Source of the DNA: Cupriavidus sp. UYMMa02A
Lineage (GTDB): Bacteria; Pseudomonadota; Gammaproteobacteria; Burkholderiales; Burkholderiaceae
Length of the DNA stretch: 54,025 nt
NCBI GenBank assembly: GCA_001725945.1
Contig: LRMT01000026.1
Coordinates: 1-54,025, forward strand
Reading direction: 5' to 3'
The translations under genes and the position numbers were made by a program. A model generated the notes under the pieces. The model saw only the letters and a program-made list of their open reading frames with translations, was not told the DNA's origin and ran no database searches. Positions 9,675 through 17,415 of the stretch are shown here, in pieces; within the stretch, counting starts at the first letter, position 1; every line of letters begins with the position of its first letter.

Positions 9675-10581
9675 GCCTTGACCTCCCCACTTCGTTGCGA
9701 CGCGGCCATTGCGCGGGCGTCGTAGCCGCCGAGCTTGTCGCCGCTGACCAGTTCGTTGTGCGCATGCGCGAAGTGGTGCCAGGCGAAGACCGCATCCATC
9801 GCGGTGCGCTTGCCCTGCAGGTCTTCGACATGGTTGACCGCCTGCTTGGTCAGCGTCAGCCCCAGGCGCGGCATCTGCGCCACCTTCGCGGCCATGCCGT
9901 AGACGGTGTCCTCCAGCGCGTCGCGCGGCACCACGCGGTTGACCATGCCCATGCGCTCCGCGCGTTCGGCGCTCATGCGCTCGCCCATGAACAGGAATTC
10001 CTTGGCGATGCGCGGGTGCAGCTCATAGGCGTGCGCAAAATATTCGACGCCGGGAATGCCCATGCGCACCACGGGATCGGCAAAGAACGCATCCTCCGAC
10101 GCGACGATCAGGTCGCACACCCAGGCGAGCATCAGCCCGCCGGCAACGCAGCGCCGTGCACCATCGCAATGGTCGGCTTGGGCAGTTCGCGCCAGCGCCG
10201 GCACATGCCCAGGTAGACCTCCTGCTCGCGTGCATAGAGGAACTCGCCGCCGGGCTTGTTGACGTGGTCATACCAGAGCGAGGCCCGCTCGAACGACTCG
10301 TTGATGTCGCGCCCCGGCGTGCCGATATCGTGCCCGGCCGAGAAGTGCTTGCCGGCACCGCGCAGCACGATCACCTTGACCGCATCGTCGGACGCGGCGC
10401 GGCGATAGGCTTCGTCCAGCGCATACGTCATCTTCGAGTTCTGCGCGTTGTGGTACTGCGGCCGGTTCATGGTGACGGTGGCAATGCCGTCCGCCACGTG
10501 GTAGAGCACTTCGGCATCCGGACCGAGTGCGATGGGGTCGATGGCGGGCTCGATGGCGCGCTCGATAGCAGGCGTTGTCAT
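9671..10581 (-). CDS. enoyl-CoA hydratase/isomerase family protein
   Basis: A crotonase of about 303 residues, longer than usual because of an insertion after the acyl-CoA loop (IGTPGRDINESFERASLWYD). Motifs are NRPQYHNAQNSKM, GKHFSAGHDIG, the oxyanion segment KPTIAMVHGA...AGGLMLAW and DLIVASEDAFFADPVVRMG. A C is missing near 10145, and with it the reading HGACVAGGLMLAW is restored. It lies between ipdB (seven-base gap) and ipdC (four-base overlap). A hydratase step in C/D-ring beta-oxidation is inferred from context; I cannot name its exact substrate. Confidence 0.82.
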
Positions 10582-10588
10582 GGTTGTC

Positions 10589-11386
10589 TCACGCGCGTCC
10601 GGATGGGTTGCCGCGCACGATGGTCGCGCGCAGGTTGTGCGGGTCGAGCCGGGCGATCAGGCGCAGTTCTTCCGGCGACGGCGGCGCGGTCTCGGGCAGC
10701 ACCTCGCCGGCCGTATTGGCCAGCGCGAAGCCGGTGGCCGCCTGCACCTGCTCAAGCTCACGCCGGGGTGCAGCGAACGTACGCGAACGGCATGGTCCGG
10801 GCCGCCGAAATCCATCACGCACAGGTCGGTCACGATCACGCGCAGGTCGACGAAGCTGCGCATGCCTTCGATATGGCGCGCCGGGTTGTAGCCCGCGCTG
10901 CAGACCATATCGACTCGCCCGCGACAAGGCGCGCGTGCTGTGGGCCGGCACGAAGAAGGAGTTGGCGTGATGGATGCTGTTGCCGGGAAAGCCGCGCGCG
11001 CCCAGCAATTGGGTCTTCGGCTGTGCATGCGTGCCGCCCAGGCAGGAGATATTGGCCTGGCCGAAGCGGTCGATCTGCGTGGGCATCACCAGCGCATGGC
11101 GGCGTCCGCCCCACAGGCAGTCGAACACGCGCGAGTAGCCCATCCAGCCACTCGCACGAACCTTGTAGCCGGGCTCGCGCGGGCCCAGCGGCACCGGCGA
11201 TTCCACCAGGTAGGCCTCGCCGTCGGTCAGCATCAGGCCCGGGTTGTGCGCCAGGCGTGCCAGTCCGGCGGCAATGCGCGGGCCGGTGCCGATGCCGGTG
11301 GCCAGCACCTCGCCGTCGTCGCGCCAGGCGCGGGCGGCGGCGGCGATCATCAGCTCGGCGCGTGTGAATTCATAAGTGGCGCTCAC
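10589..11386 (-). CDS. ipdB: CoA-transferase beta subunit, IpdB-like
   Basis: Beta subunit of the IpdAB heterodimer, which hydrolytically opens ring C of the steroid-derived CoA ester (COCHEA-CoA) (family knowledge). About 266 residues. Visible features are GTGPRIAAGLARLAHNPGLML, DGEAYLVESPVPLGPREPG, RRHALVMPTQIDRFGQANIS and DLCVMDFGGPDHAVRVRS. Two frame breaks, near 10920 and 10770, interrupt the C-terminal half. GTG at 11386 was chosen as start because AAGGAG sits five bases upstream, whereas no ATG fits; translation then begins (V/M)SATYEFTRAELM. It lies 23 bases after ipdA. Confidence 0.86.
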   Translation of the reverse strand: MSATYEFTRAELMIAAAARAWRDDGEVLATGIGTGPRIAAGLARLAHNPGLMLTDGEAYLVESPVPLGPREPGYKVRASGWMGYSRVFDCLWGGRRHALVMPTQIDRFGQANISCLGGTHAQPKTQLLGARGFPGNSIHHANSFFVPAHSTRALSRASRYGLQRGLQPGAPYRRHAQLRRPARDRDRPVRDGFRRPGPCRSRTFAAPRRELEQVQAATGFALANTAGEVLPETAPPSPEELRLIARLDPHNLRATIVRGNPSGRA

Positions 11387-11409
11387 GGTCGCTCCTTGGG
11401 TTGGCGAGG

Positions 11410-12299
11410 TCAAAGTACGGGCAGCGGCAGGTCATGCACGTGACCGAGTCCACCGATGCGCTCCAGATAGGCGGCTTCGCTCGCGCCCACCACCTCGTTG
11501 CGGTAGGCGGAGAAGCCGTCTTCGGCCTCGGCGCTGGCGCAGTACGCCTTCAGCGCGGCCAGGTCCCAGCCGTATGCGGGCGCGCAGGAGGTGGGATGAG
11601 CGCCGCCGGGCGCGTGAACCACGCCCGTCACGAGCGAGCGCTCGAAGGCATTGCCGCGTGCGCGCGACAGGTCTTCATCCTCGATGCTGGCATGCAGCGT
11701 CTCGCAGCTCACGTAGCAGCGGCGCGCGGCGCGCGCGAACCATGCATCGAAGAACGGATCCGGGCCGTCGATACGGGTATTGCCAAGCACGTCGCTCTCG
11801 TTGACGTGCAGCAGCGCCGCGTCGAGCTCGATGGCCGGCATCGCCACCAGCACCTCGCCGTCGGCGTAGGGCGAGCGCACGGTCTTCAGCTCCGGGTTCT
11901 TGTCCAGCACGTCGGTGCCCAGCGATGCGCGCGTCGGCAGGAACGGCAGCCGCGCGGCCGCGGCGCGCAGGCCAAGCTGCAGCATGCCCTCGTCCAGCTC
12001 CGTCACCGCCAGCTGGCCGCGCTCGCGCGCTGGCGGAAGTACGGCTCGAGCGGAATCACGTCGAGCGACACAAAGCCGAACACCAGCCTGCGCACCTTGC
12101 CCGCCGCGCACAGCATGCCCACTTCGGGGCCACCGTAGGCGACCACGGTCAGGTCCTTCAGCGGCGAGCGCAGGATCTCGCGCACCAGCGCCATCGGCTT
12201 GCGGCGCGGGCCCCAGCCGCCGATGCCAATGGTCATGCCATCGGCGAGCTGACCGACCACATCGGCCGCGCTCATGGTCTTGTCGATTGTCTTGATCAT
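11410..12299 (-). CDS. ipdA: CoA-transferase alpha subunit, IpdA-like
   Basis: Alpha subunit partner of IpdB, about 296 residues. The N-terminal DGMTIGIGGWGPRRKPMALV and VAYGGPEVGMLCAAGKVRRL are the class I CoA-transferase nucleotide/CoA-binding segments and closely resemble mycobacterial IpdA. The C-terminal half has MPAIELDAALLHVNESDVLG and VVHAPGGAHPTSCAP. One frame break near 12030 splits the halves at about residue 90. ATG 12299 gives MIKTIDKTMSAADVV; an internal ATG at 12275 is a possible alternative start. It lies 13 bases after the hsaC stop, with no promoter-like gap. Confidence 0.86.
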
Positions 12300-12312
12300 A
12301 GGTGTCGAGGGC

Positions 12313-13206
12313 TTAGCGGTATCCAATGCTGAAATCGTGTCCCCACAGGCTGACGCGCGTGGCTTCGTAGGCAGCGTGGCGGCTCCAGTCCACCACCAGC
12401 CCGCCATGGCCGTATTCGAGGTCGAAGCCGCCCGGGGTCTCATGTAGAAGGACGTCATGTGGTCGTTGCAGTGCTGGCCCAAGGTGGCCGAGAGCTTCAC
12501 GCCGTGCTGCTGCACGCGGTCAAGCGCGCGGCCGACTTCGGCCATGTCCGGCACTTCGGCCATCACATGGATGCAGCCGGCTTCCGACGCATCTCGAAGA
12601 TCGCCAGGCTGTGGTGGCGGCCGTTGGCGCAATGCAGAAAGTGGATGCGCTTCTCGGGCTCGGCCGGGTCGCTGGTGAAGCGCACGCGGAAGATGTCCGA
12701 CAGGCCGAAACCCATCACATCGCGCAGGAAGGCATAGGTCTCGTCGAAGGCCGGCGCCGGCAGCACGGTATGGCCGGCTCCCATCGGGTCGGTGAGGAAA
12801 CGCGGCACGCCGATCGGCGAGACAAAGCGCAGGAAATCCGAACACATGCCCCAGGAAACTTCATGGCGATTGCCTGACGGATCGACGAACCAGGCCAAGG
12901 CCTGCACGCGGCGTTGCGCCAGTTCGGCGGCGCTGGCATGCACGACTTCGACGTTGGCCGCGCGCAGCGTGTCGAGCGCGTGGCGGTAAGCCTGCTCGTG
13001 GGCCAGTTCCCAGCCGGAGGCAGGTAGCGGTCGCGCGCGCCGGGAACGATCAGGTAGCGGTAGTCGCGCTCGTCCATCTTCACGTAGAGCGCGCCGCCGG
13101 GCGCGCCGGAACAGGCCATGCCGAGTACCTGTTCGGCGTAGTGTCGCCACCGCCCGAGGTCGGTGGACTCGACCACGATGTAGCCAAGCGCACGAATGTC
13201 CAACAT
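12313..13206 (-). CDS. hsaC: type I extradiol dioxygenase, HsaC/TesB-like
   Basis: An iron-dependent ring-cleaving dioxygenase of about 298 residues, predicted to cleave the catecholic ring A of 3,4-DHSA meta to the hydroxyls. It has two VOC repeats. Likely Fe ligands are the His in MGAGHTVLPAP (about residue 146), the His in GCIHVMAEVPD (about 210) and the Glu in GFDLEYGHGG (about 260); this spacing is that of BphC/HsaC. Three frame breaks (about 13015, 12590 and 12445) are present. The true stop is TAA at 12313, reading SLWGHDFSIGYR. It is the first gene of the 13-gene operon, and the 19-bp motif lies 62 bases upstream of its start. Confidence 0.87.
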
Positions 13207-13267
13207 GCTGGTCTCCTCTGGTTCGATGTCGATGTGGAGACCATTCTTCCGCGCGCGGCCGCCGGCA

Positions 13268-13286
13268 CATCGTCCTGGCGGACTAG
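13268..13286 (-). promoter_or_regulatory. steroid-island 19-bp motif, site upstream of hsaC operon
   Basis: On the minus strand it reads CTAGTCCGCCAGGACGATG, with the GTCC-N4-GGAC dyad core intact. It lies 62 bases upstream of the hsaC start and is a clear example of the shared element. An activator-binding role is inferred from position and recurrence. Confidence 0.75.
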
Positions 13287-13312
13287 CCGGGTTCGGTGCG
13301 TTCCGGCGATAT

Positions 13313-13632
13313 TCAGGTGGCCGGCGGCCTGACAATGTACTGGCTGCTGGCCAACACGTCGATCTTGTCGAAGTCGATAAAGCGCTGGCAGCTTTCCATC
13401 ATGGCGGCCAGGTTGCGCCGGTATTTCGCCTCGTCGCCGGGTGCATCGAAGAACGCCTGGGGGTCGGTCATTGCGGCTTCGGGGAACCCCTCCTCGACAA
13501 CCGCGTCGAGCGGCGGCGCGCCGTACGTCAGCGCGCGCACCACCACGTTCTGCACGTAGAGGAAGGTATCCTGGGTGTCGTCTCGGGCTTGACCCGCGGG
13601 TCGTGCCAGACTACGTAGATGACCTTTTCCAT
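13313..13632 (-). pseudogene. internally deleted paralogue of the EthD-family gene at 16640
   Basis: The start MEKVIYVVWHDPR matches the first 13 residues of the EthD-family protein at 16640 (MEKVVYIVWRDPR). The sequence then jumps to the equivalent of its last 100 residues (FLYVQNVVVRALTYGAPPLD ... RFIDFDKIDVLASSQYIV). About 120 middle residues are missing, and a one-base slip lies just after the junction near 13560. A good ribosome binding site (AAGGAG) and a 19-bp motif upstream remain, so the 5' end was once an expressed gene. The junction may be a recombination between two WHD-encoding stretches, or an assembly artefact. Confidence 0.72.
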
Positions 13633-13726
13633 GCTCTTGGCTCCTTGCGAATGGACCGCGGCGTCGGTGGCTGACGGTCCGTTGAGAACGCCATCGCGGA
13701 TGCTAGGAGGAGTGGATGGCCGGGGG

Positions 13727-13745
13727 CATACCTCAAGTGGACTAA
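13727..13745 (-). promoter_or_regulatory. steroid-island 19-bp motif, site upstream of the EthD remnant
   Basis: The minus strand reads TTAGTCCACTTGAGGTATG, 95 bases upstream of the remnant's start. The left half is well conserved, while the right half deviates (GAGGTATG). The rest of the surrounding 13633-13871 space holds only the terminator at 13811-13842. Confidence 0.6.
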
Positions 13746-13810
13746 GAAGCTGTTGCGAAATTAGTTCATGCAGGGCTTTCGCCTAAGACGAGGCGCGTTC
13801 ATATAAGAAC

Positions 13811-13842
13811 CAAAAGAAAACCCCAACTGCTGCGCTGGGGTG
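13811..13842 (-). terminator. rho-independent terminator of the SnoaL-SDR-SDR operon
   Basis: On the minus strand, CCCCA (paired from TGGGG at 13836-13840 with CCCCA at 13821-13825) forms a hairpin followed by TTTTCTTTT. It lies 30-60 bases after the stop of the SDR ending at 13872, the expected place for that operon's end. Confidence 0.7.
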
Positions 13843-13871
13843 ATTGAGCGGTAAGCTATTGCCCAGAAGTG

Positions 13872-14648
13872 TCAGAACGGCGCGCCCGGCAGGCCCGGAT
13901 AGTAGGCACCGGCCACCATGCCGCCATCCACCGTCAACTCGCTGCCGTTGCAGTACGAGGCCTCATCGCTGGCCAGGAACAATATCGCGCGTGAAATTTC
14001 CACCGGCTCGCCGATGCGCTGCAGCGGGACCTGGCGATAGTCCTTGTTCAGTTCGTCCGCGGTCAGCCCACGCGGGTTGGCCATCTGGGTATTCATGCCG
14101 CCGGGATGGACCGAATTGACGCGCACGCCGTGGTGGCCAAGTTCCAGCGCCGCCGCCTTGGTCAACCCGCGTACGCCCCATTTGCTCGCCACATAGGCGG
14201 GAAATGCATTGACGCCGCGCATGCCATCCACCGACGAGATGTTGACGATGGAACCGGCACGCTGCGCCTGCATCAGCGGAGCCACTGCACGGATGCCAAG
14301 GAAGGTGCCGAGCAGGTTGATCGACAAGGCGCGCTCGAACTCGCCTGTGGAGAGATCGGTGATGGCGCCGAACACCAGCACCGCAGCGTTGTTGACGAGC
14401 ACGTCGATGCGTCCGAAGCGCTCGATGGTCTGTTCTGCCAGTTGCTGCCAGTTGGCTTCGTCGCTGACGTCGAGGCGGTGGTAGCAGGCCGCTTCTCCCA
14501 GCTTCCTTGCCAGCGCCTGACCATCCCGCTCCAGCACATCGGCGATCACCACCCTGGCGCCTTCCTGTACGAACAGGCGGCAGGTTTCGGCGCCCATGCC
14601 ACGTGCGCCACCGGTGACGATGGCGACCTTGTTGGCCAATCGATTCAT
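13872..14648 (-). CDS. SDR, 3alpha(20beta)-hydroxysteroid dehydrogenase-like
   Basis: An intact classical SDR of 258 residues. TGGARGMGAETCRLFVQEGA, HRLDVSDEANWQQL, NNAA, IVNISSVDGMRG, YVASKWGVRGLTKAAALELG and VNSVHPGGMNTQM run closely parallel to 3alpha,20beta-hydroxysteroid dehydrogenase of Streptomyces as I recall it. It would interconvert a steroid hydroxyl and ketone with NAD(H). ATG 14648 is preferred over 14660 because GGAAA stands upstream at a normal distance and MNRLANKVAIVTGG fits the family start. It is third in the operon after a SnoaL-like gene and another SDR, and a terminator follows. Confidence 0.82.
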   Translation of the reverse strand: MNRLANKVAIVTGGARGMGAETCRLFVQEGARVVIADVLERDGQALARKLGEAACYHRLDVSDEANWQQLAEQTIERFGRIDVLVNNAAVLVFGAITDLSTGEFERALSINLLGTFLGIRAVAPLMQAQRAGSIVNISSVDGMRGVNAFPAYVASKWGVRGLTKAAALELGHHGVRVNSVHPGGMNTQMANPRGLTADELNKDYRQVPLQRIGEPVEISRAILFLASDEASYCNGSELTVDGGMVAGAYYPGLPGAPF

Positions 14649-14673
14649 AGTTGTTTCCATATTGGTTAAGAAG

Positions 14674-15432
14674 TCAGCCCCAATAGGCCTGGCCACCGTC
14701 GAGCGGGATGGTGGCGCCGGTCAGGTAGCCGGCATCGCTGCCGACCAGAAACACCACCGCCCGGCCGATGTCCTGTTCGCAGTGGCCAACGCGGCCAAGA
14801 GGGATAGTCTTGAAGAAGGCGGCAGCCTCGTCCGAGCGAGCGGCGATCCAGCCTTCCATGCCGGGCGACAGCGCATGCGGCGCGATCGTGTTAACGCGAA
14901 TGCCATCGGCTCCCCATTCACAGGCAGCAGCCCGGGTAAGCGAACGGATCGCCTCCTTGACCGCGGCGTAGGCACCGTAACCGGAGGCATCCCAGCGCAC
15001 CGCCGCCGACGAGGCGAAGTTGACCACTGCACCGCCCCCCTTCAGGTATGGGTGGCACGCGCGCATCAGGCGCAAGGTTGCGAGCGGGCCGGAATTGATG
15101 CCTTCGACAAAGGCTTCGTCGCTCACGTCCAGCAGGTTGCCCAGCGGCACCACCTGCGCGTTGTTGATCAGGATGTCGATGCCTCCGAAGGTCTGTGCCA
15201 CCTTGGCCACACAGCGCTCGATGTCTTGCTTGACCATCACGTCGCACAGAAACGGCCTCGCGCGGCCACCACGACGCGCGATTTCGGCGCAGGTGGCTTC
15301 CAGCTTGCTCAAAGTACGTCCGACAACGGCCACCGAGACGCCCTCCGCCGCCAGCGCGTAAGCTATACCCTGCCCGACGCCCTGACCGGCGCCAGTGACC
15401 AAGGCAACTTTGCCCTGCAGATTTGCTGCCAT
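14674..15432 (-). CDS. SDR family oxidoreductase
   Basis: An intact 252-residue SDR with TGAGQGVGQGIAYALAAEGV, NNAQVVPLG, FASSAAVRWD (catalytic Ser), YAAVKEAIRSL (YxxxK) and a classical end TGATIPLDGGQAYWG. The NNAQ variation of the usual NNAG and the serine-rich FASSAA are mildly unusual. It sits between a SnoaL-like gene (45-base gap) and the 3alpha(20beta)-HSD-like gene (25-base gap). A steroid or steroid-acyl-CoA hydroxyl is the likely substrate, by context only. Confidence 0.8.
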   Translation of the reverse strand: MAANLQGKVALVTGAGQGVGQGIAYALAAEGVSVAVVGRTLSKLEATCAEIARRGGRARPFLCDVMVKQDIERCVAKVAQTFGGIDILINNAQVVPLGNLLDVSDEAFVEGINSGPLATLRLMRACHPYLKGGGAVVNFASSAAVRWDASGYGAYAAVKEAIRSLTRAAACEWGADGIRVNTIAPHALSPGMEGWIAARSDEAAAFFKTIPLGRVGHCEQDIGRAVVFLVGSDAGYLTGATIPLDGGQAYWG

Positions 15433-15477
15433 GTTTTGGCTCCTGCTGTTGGAAAAATGGTGATGGTGAGATCCGGT

Positions 15478-15993
15478 TCAGGAGGCTGGCGCCTCAGCTA
15501 GCAAGGGGGCGCGGCCGGCGAATAGGGTTCGGACTGTCGCAGCATCCAGTTGCAGCGCCATGGTGGAAGTCACCACGCAGCGGGTGGAGATGATCTTCCA
15601 GGCGCCATCCAGCTTGCGGTATTCGTCTTCGTAGTAGGCACCGAACTGGGTTAGCGTGCTGGTATGTGTATCGATCTGCTGGTAATGCAGTCCCCAGGTG
15701 CCGTAGGCATGGTCAGCATCAGCCACGGTGAGCTGCGGGTTGACTCCGTGATGCATCTCGACGATGTGTTCGTGGCAGCCGAGCCGCTCGAATAGCTCGA
15801 CCAACTGATCGCGTTCGTGGAACACGCCGAGGCGGCCGTAATCGATCAGTACCTGGCCGCTAGCGAAGCAGTCTCGTACACCTTGCGGGTCTTTCTGGTC
15901 GCAACAGAAGAAATAGCGTGCCTTCAACTGGCGGATCGCTTCCAGATCCTCCAGCTTGCGCAGGCGCTGTTCCAGCTCGAGAGAGGGGCTCAT
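15478..15993 (-). CDS. SnoaL/NTF2-fold protein, candidate steroid dehydratase or isomerase
   Basis: An intact protein of 171 residues of the SnoaL-like fold. LEDLEAIRQLKARYFFCCDQKD carries the Tyr and Asp found at the start of BaiE-type dehydratases. A His pair follows in VEMHHGVNPQL, then GAYYEDEYRKLDGAWKI near the C-terminus. BaiE (bile-acid 7alpha-dehydratase) and ketosteroid isomerase share this fold. The substrate is unknown, and the link to hydroxysteroids is inference from neighbours. ATG 15993 has AAGGAG eight bases upstream. It is the first gene of a three-gene operon with two SDRs, and the 19-bp motif lies 68 bases upstream. Confidence 0.78.
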   Translation of the reverse strand: MSPSLELEQRLRKLEDLEAIRQLKARYFFCCDQKDPQGVRDCFASGQVLIDYGRLGVFHERDQLVELFERLGCHEHIVEMHHGVNPQLTVADADHAYGTWGLHYQQIDTHTSTLTQFGAYYEDEYRKLDGAWKIISTRCVVTSTMALQLDAATVRTLFAGRAPLLAEAPAS

Positions 15994-16060
15994 GAGGTCT
16001 CCTTGACGGCCGGTACATCCGACCCATGGCCGGCACGCTAACCCAGCCACCACGCCTGGC

Positions 16061-16079
16061 CCTCCCCCGTTCGGACTAG
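16061..16079 (-). promoter_or_regulatory. steroid-island 19-bp motif, minus-oriented site in a divergent promoter
   Basis: The minus strand reads CTAGTCCGAACGGGGGAGG. The left half is perfect and the right half weak. It faces the SnoaL gene starting at 15993 (68 bases away) and is separated by only 11 bases from an oppositely oriented copy at 16091. Confidence 0.55.
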
Positions 16080-16090
16080 AGAGCATCTCC

Positions 16091-16109
16091 GTAGTCCGCG
16101 CGGACGATG
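16091..16109 (+). promoter_or_regulatory. steroid-island 19-bp motif, plus-oriented site in a divergent promoter
   Basis: Reads GTAGTCCGCGCGGACGATG, with a full GTCC-N4-GGAC dyad. It lies 65 bases upstream of the BaiE-like gene at 16175. Confidence 0.7.
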
Positions 16110-16174
16110 AGTATGACGGCAGCGCCGTCCTACCATCGGCTCGACCTCACGCAGCCCCCGACAAGGAGACCCCG

Positions 16175-16618
16175 ATGGACGAATTTCTCGAGCTCGAACG
16201 CGTCCGCCAGCTCAAATACCGCTATTTTCGCGCGCTGGACCGGCACGACTGGGCGGCGCTGGCCGACTGCCTGGCCCCCGAGCTGAACACCTGGCTGGAT
16301 AGCGGCAAGTACAGCTTCGACAGCCGCGATGCCTTTATCGCCGGCATCCGCAAGCTAATGGACAACGCCACCCTCCTGACCAAGCACCAGGGCCACCACC
16401 CAGACCGTGCCAAGGGCACCTGGTATCTGGAAGACCATGTGATCGACCTCGCCAACAACTGGATGCTGCACGGCACAGCCTTTTACGAGGACGAGTACGT
16501 AAAGCGCGATGGTGAGTGGCGCATCATCTCCACCGGCTACAGGCGCGTATTCGAAACCGTCACTGCCCCTATCCCGGACACGTTCAAGGTGACCGCCAAT
16601 ATGTTTGCCCCCGCCTGA
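16175..16618 (+). CDS. SnoaL-fold protein resembling bile-acid 7alpha-dehydratase BaiE
   Basis: An intact 147-residue protein. The order VRQLKYRYFRALD (Tyr17, Asp22), KHQGHHPDRAKGTWYLEDH (His71, His74), GTAFYEDEYVKRDGEWRI and STGYRRVFE closely follows BaiE as I remember it (KGKYFRCLD, MHMGHTP, GRWYLEDN, YEKIDGQWYI, ETGYVRIFE). That includes the Tyr, Asp, His and Arg positions of its active site. BaiE removes a 7alpha-hydroxyl as water from a 3-oxo-4-ene bile-acyl CoA. A dehydratase acting on a hydroxylated steroid is therefore the best hypothesis. AAGGAG precedes the start, the 19-bp motif lies 65 bases upstream, and the EthD-family gene follows after 21 bases. Confidence 0.82.
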   Translation: MDEFLELERVRQLKYRYFRALDRHDWAALADCLAPELNTWLDSGKYSFDSRDAFIAGIRKLMDNATLLTKHQGHHPDRAKGTWYLEDHVIDLANNWMLHGTAFYEDEYVKRDGEWRIISTGYRRVFETVTAPIPDTFKVTANMFAPA

Positions 16619-16639
16619 CAGCCGAAAGGAAAGCCAACC

Positions 16640-17356
16640 ATGGAAAAAGTCGTCTACATCGTATGGCGCGACCCACGTGACGGCGTTGAGCAGTTTGCCC
16701 AACGTCTGCGCGGCGAATTACCGGAGAAATTGCTCGCGCTTGGTGCGCGTGGCGTACAGGTGAATGTGGCGGATGAGGCGGTAGCGCCAGCCACCGGACT
16801 ACGTCAGTCCAACAGCCAGCCGCTGATGGACGGCCTGGTCAGCGTGTGGATGAACAGCGCAATCAAGCCATTCCGCCAGCCGTTCGACGATGCGATCGGG
16901 CAGGCAGTGGCGCGCCAGGCAGCCTATCTGGTGACCGAATCGCAACCGATCCGCAACACACGTTTCCCGGCTCGCCTGGGCGAGCGCACCGAAGGCTTTG
17001 CCCAGCTCGCCTTTCTCAAGCGCCCCCCTCGGCTGACACCGGAAGCCTGGCTGGATATCTGGCACAACCACCACACCCAGGTAGCGATCGACACGCAGGA
17101 TAATTTCCTTTATGTGCAAAACGTGGTGGTGCGCCCGCTGACCCATGGCGCACCGGCAGTGGACGCCATCGTCGAGGAATGCTTCCCGGCCGCGGCGATG
17201 ACCAGCCCGCATGCATTCTTCGATGCGGTCGGGGATGATGTAAAGCTACAGGACAATCTGCAGGCCATGATGGATAGTTGCCACCGTTTCATTGACTTTG
17301 ACAAGATCGACGTGCTGCCGACCAGCCAGTATGTGATCAAGACGGCGGCGGGTTGA
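16640..17356 (+). CDS. EthD-domain protein, steroid-island associated
   Basis: An intact 238-residue protein with two dimeric alpha/beta-barrel-like halves. The first runs from MEKVVYIVWRDPRDG to about residue 105 and the second starts at FAQLAFLKRPPRLTPEAWLDIWHNHHTQVAID. The WHNHH segment is typical of EthD-type proteins. The family function is largely unknown; members are found beside catabolic monooxygenase or dehydratase genes. The gene follows the BaiE-like gene by 21 bases with its own RBS (GAAAGGA), so they form one unit. An internally deleted paralogue is at 13313. No frame damage. Confidence 0.75.
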   Translation: MEKVVYIVWRDPRDGVEQFAQRLRGELPEKLLALGARGVQVNVADEAVAPATGLRQSNSQPLMDGLVSVWMNSAIKPFRQPFDDAIGQAVARQAAYLVTESQPIRNTRFPARLGERTEGFAQLAFLKRPPRLTPEAWLDIWHNHHTQVAIDTQDNFLYVQNVVVRPLTHGAPAVDAIVEECFPAAAMTSPHAFFDAVGDDVKLQDNLQAMMDSCHRFIDFDKIDVLPTSQYVIKTAAG

Positions 17357-17415
17357 TCCGCTCGCCGGCTTCGTACGGTGGACTGGCCCAACAGGAGCGA
17401 TCCACCGTACATTTG

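Noticed and set aside
7692..9725. A 677-codon + strand open frame opposite echA20 and ipdC
   Set aside because: Antisense shadow of two intact enzymes; no start signals and low-complexity composition.
9671..10581. Naming this crotonase EchA20
   Set aside because: The GVDIKE motif and the C-terminal RxEQGF segment of EchA20 are in the crotonase at 7797 instead; this one has an insertion and a GHDIG loop.
13740..13810. Possible insertion-sequence end between the EthD remnant and the terminator
   Set aside because: The sequence looks unlike its neighbours, but no inverted terminal repeat, target duplication or transposase fragment could be found.
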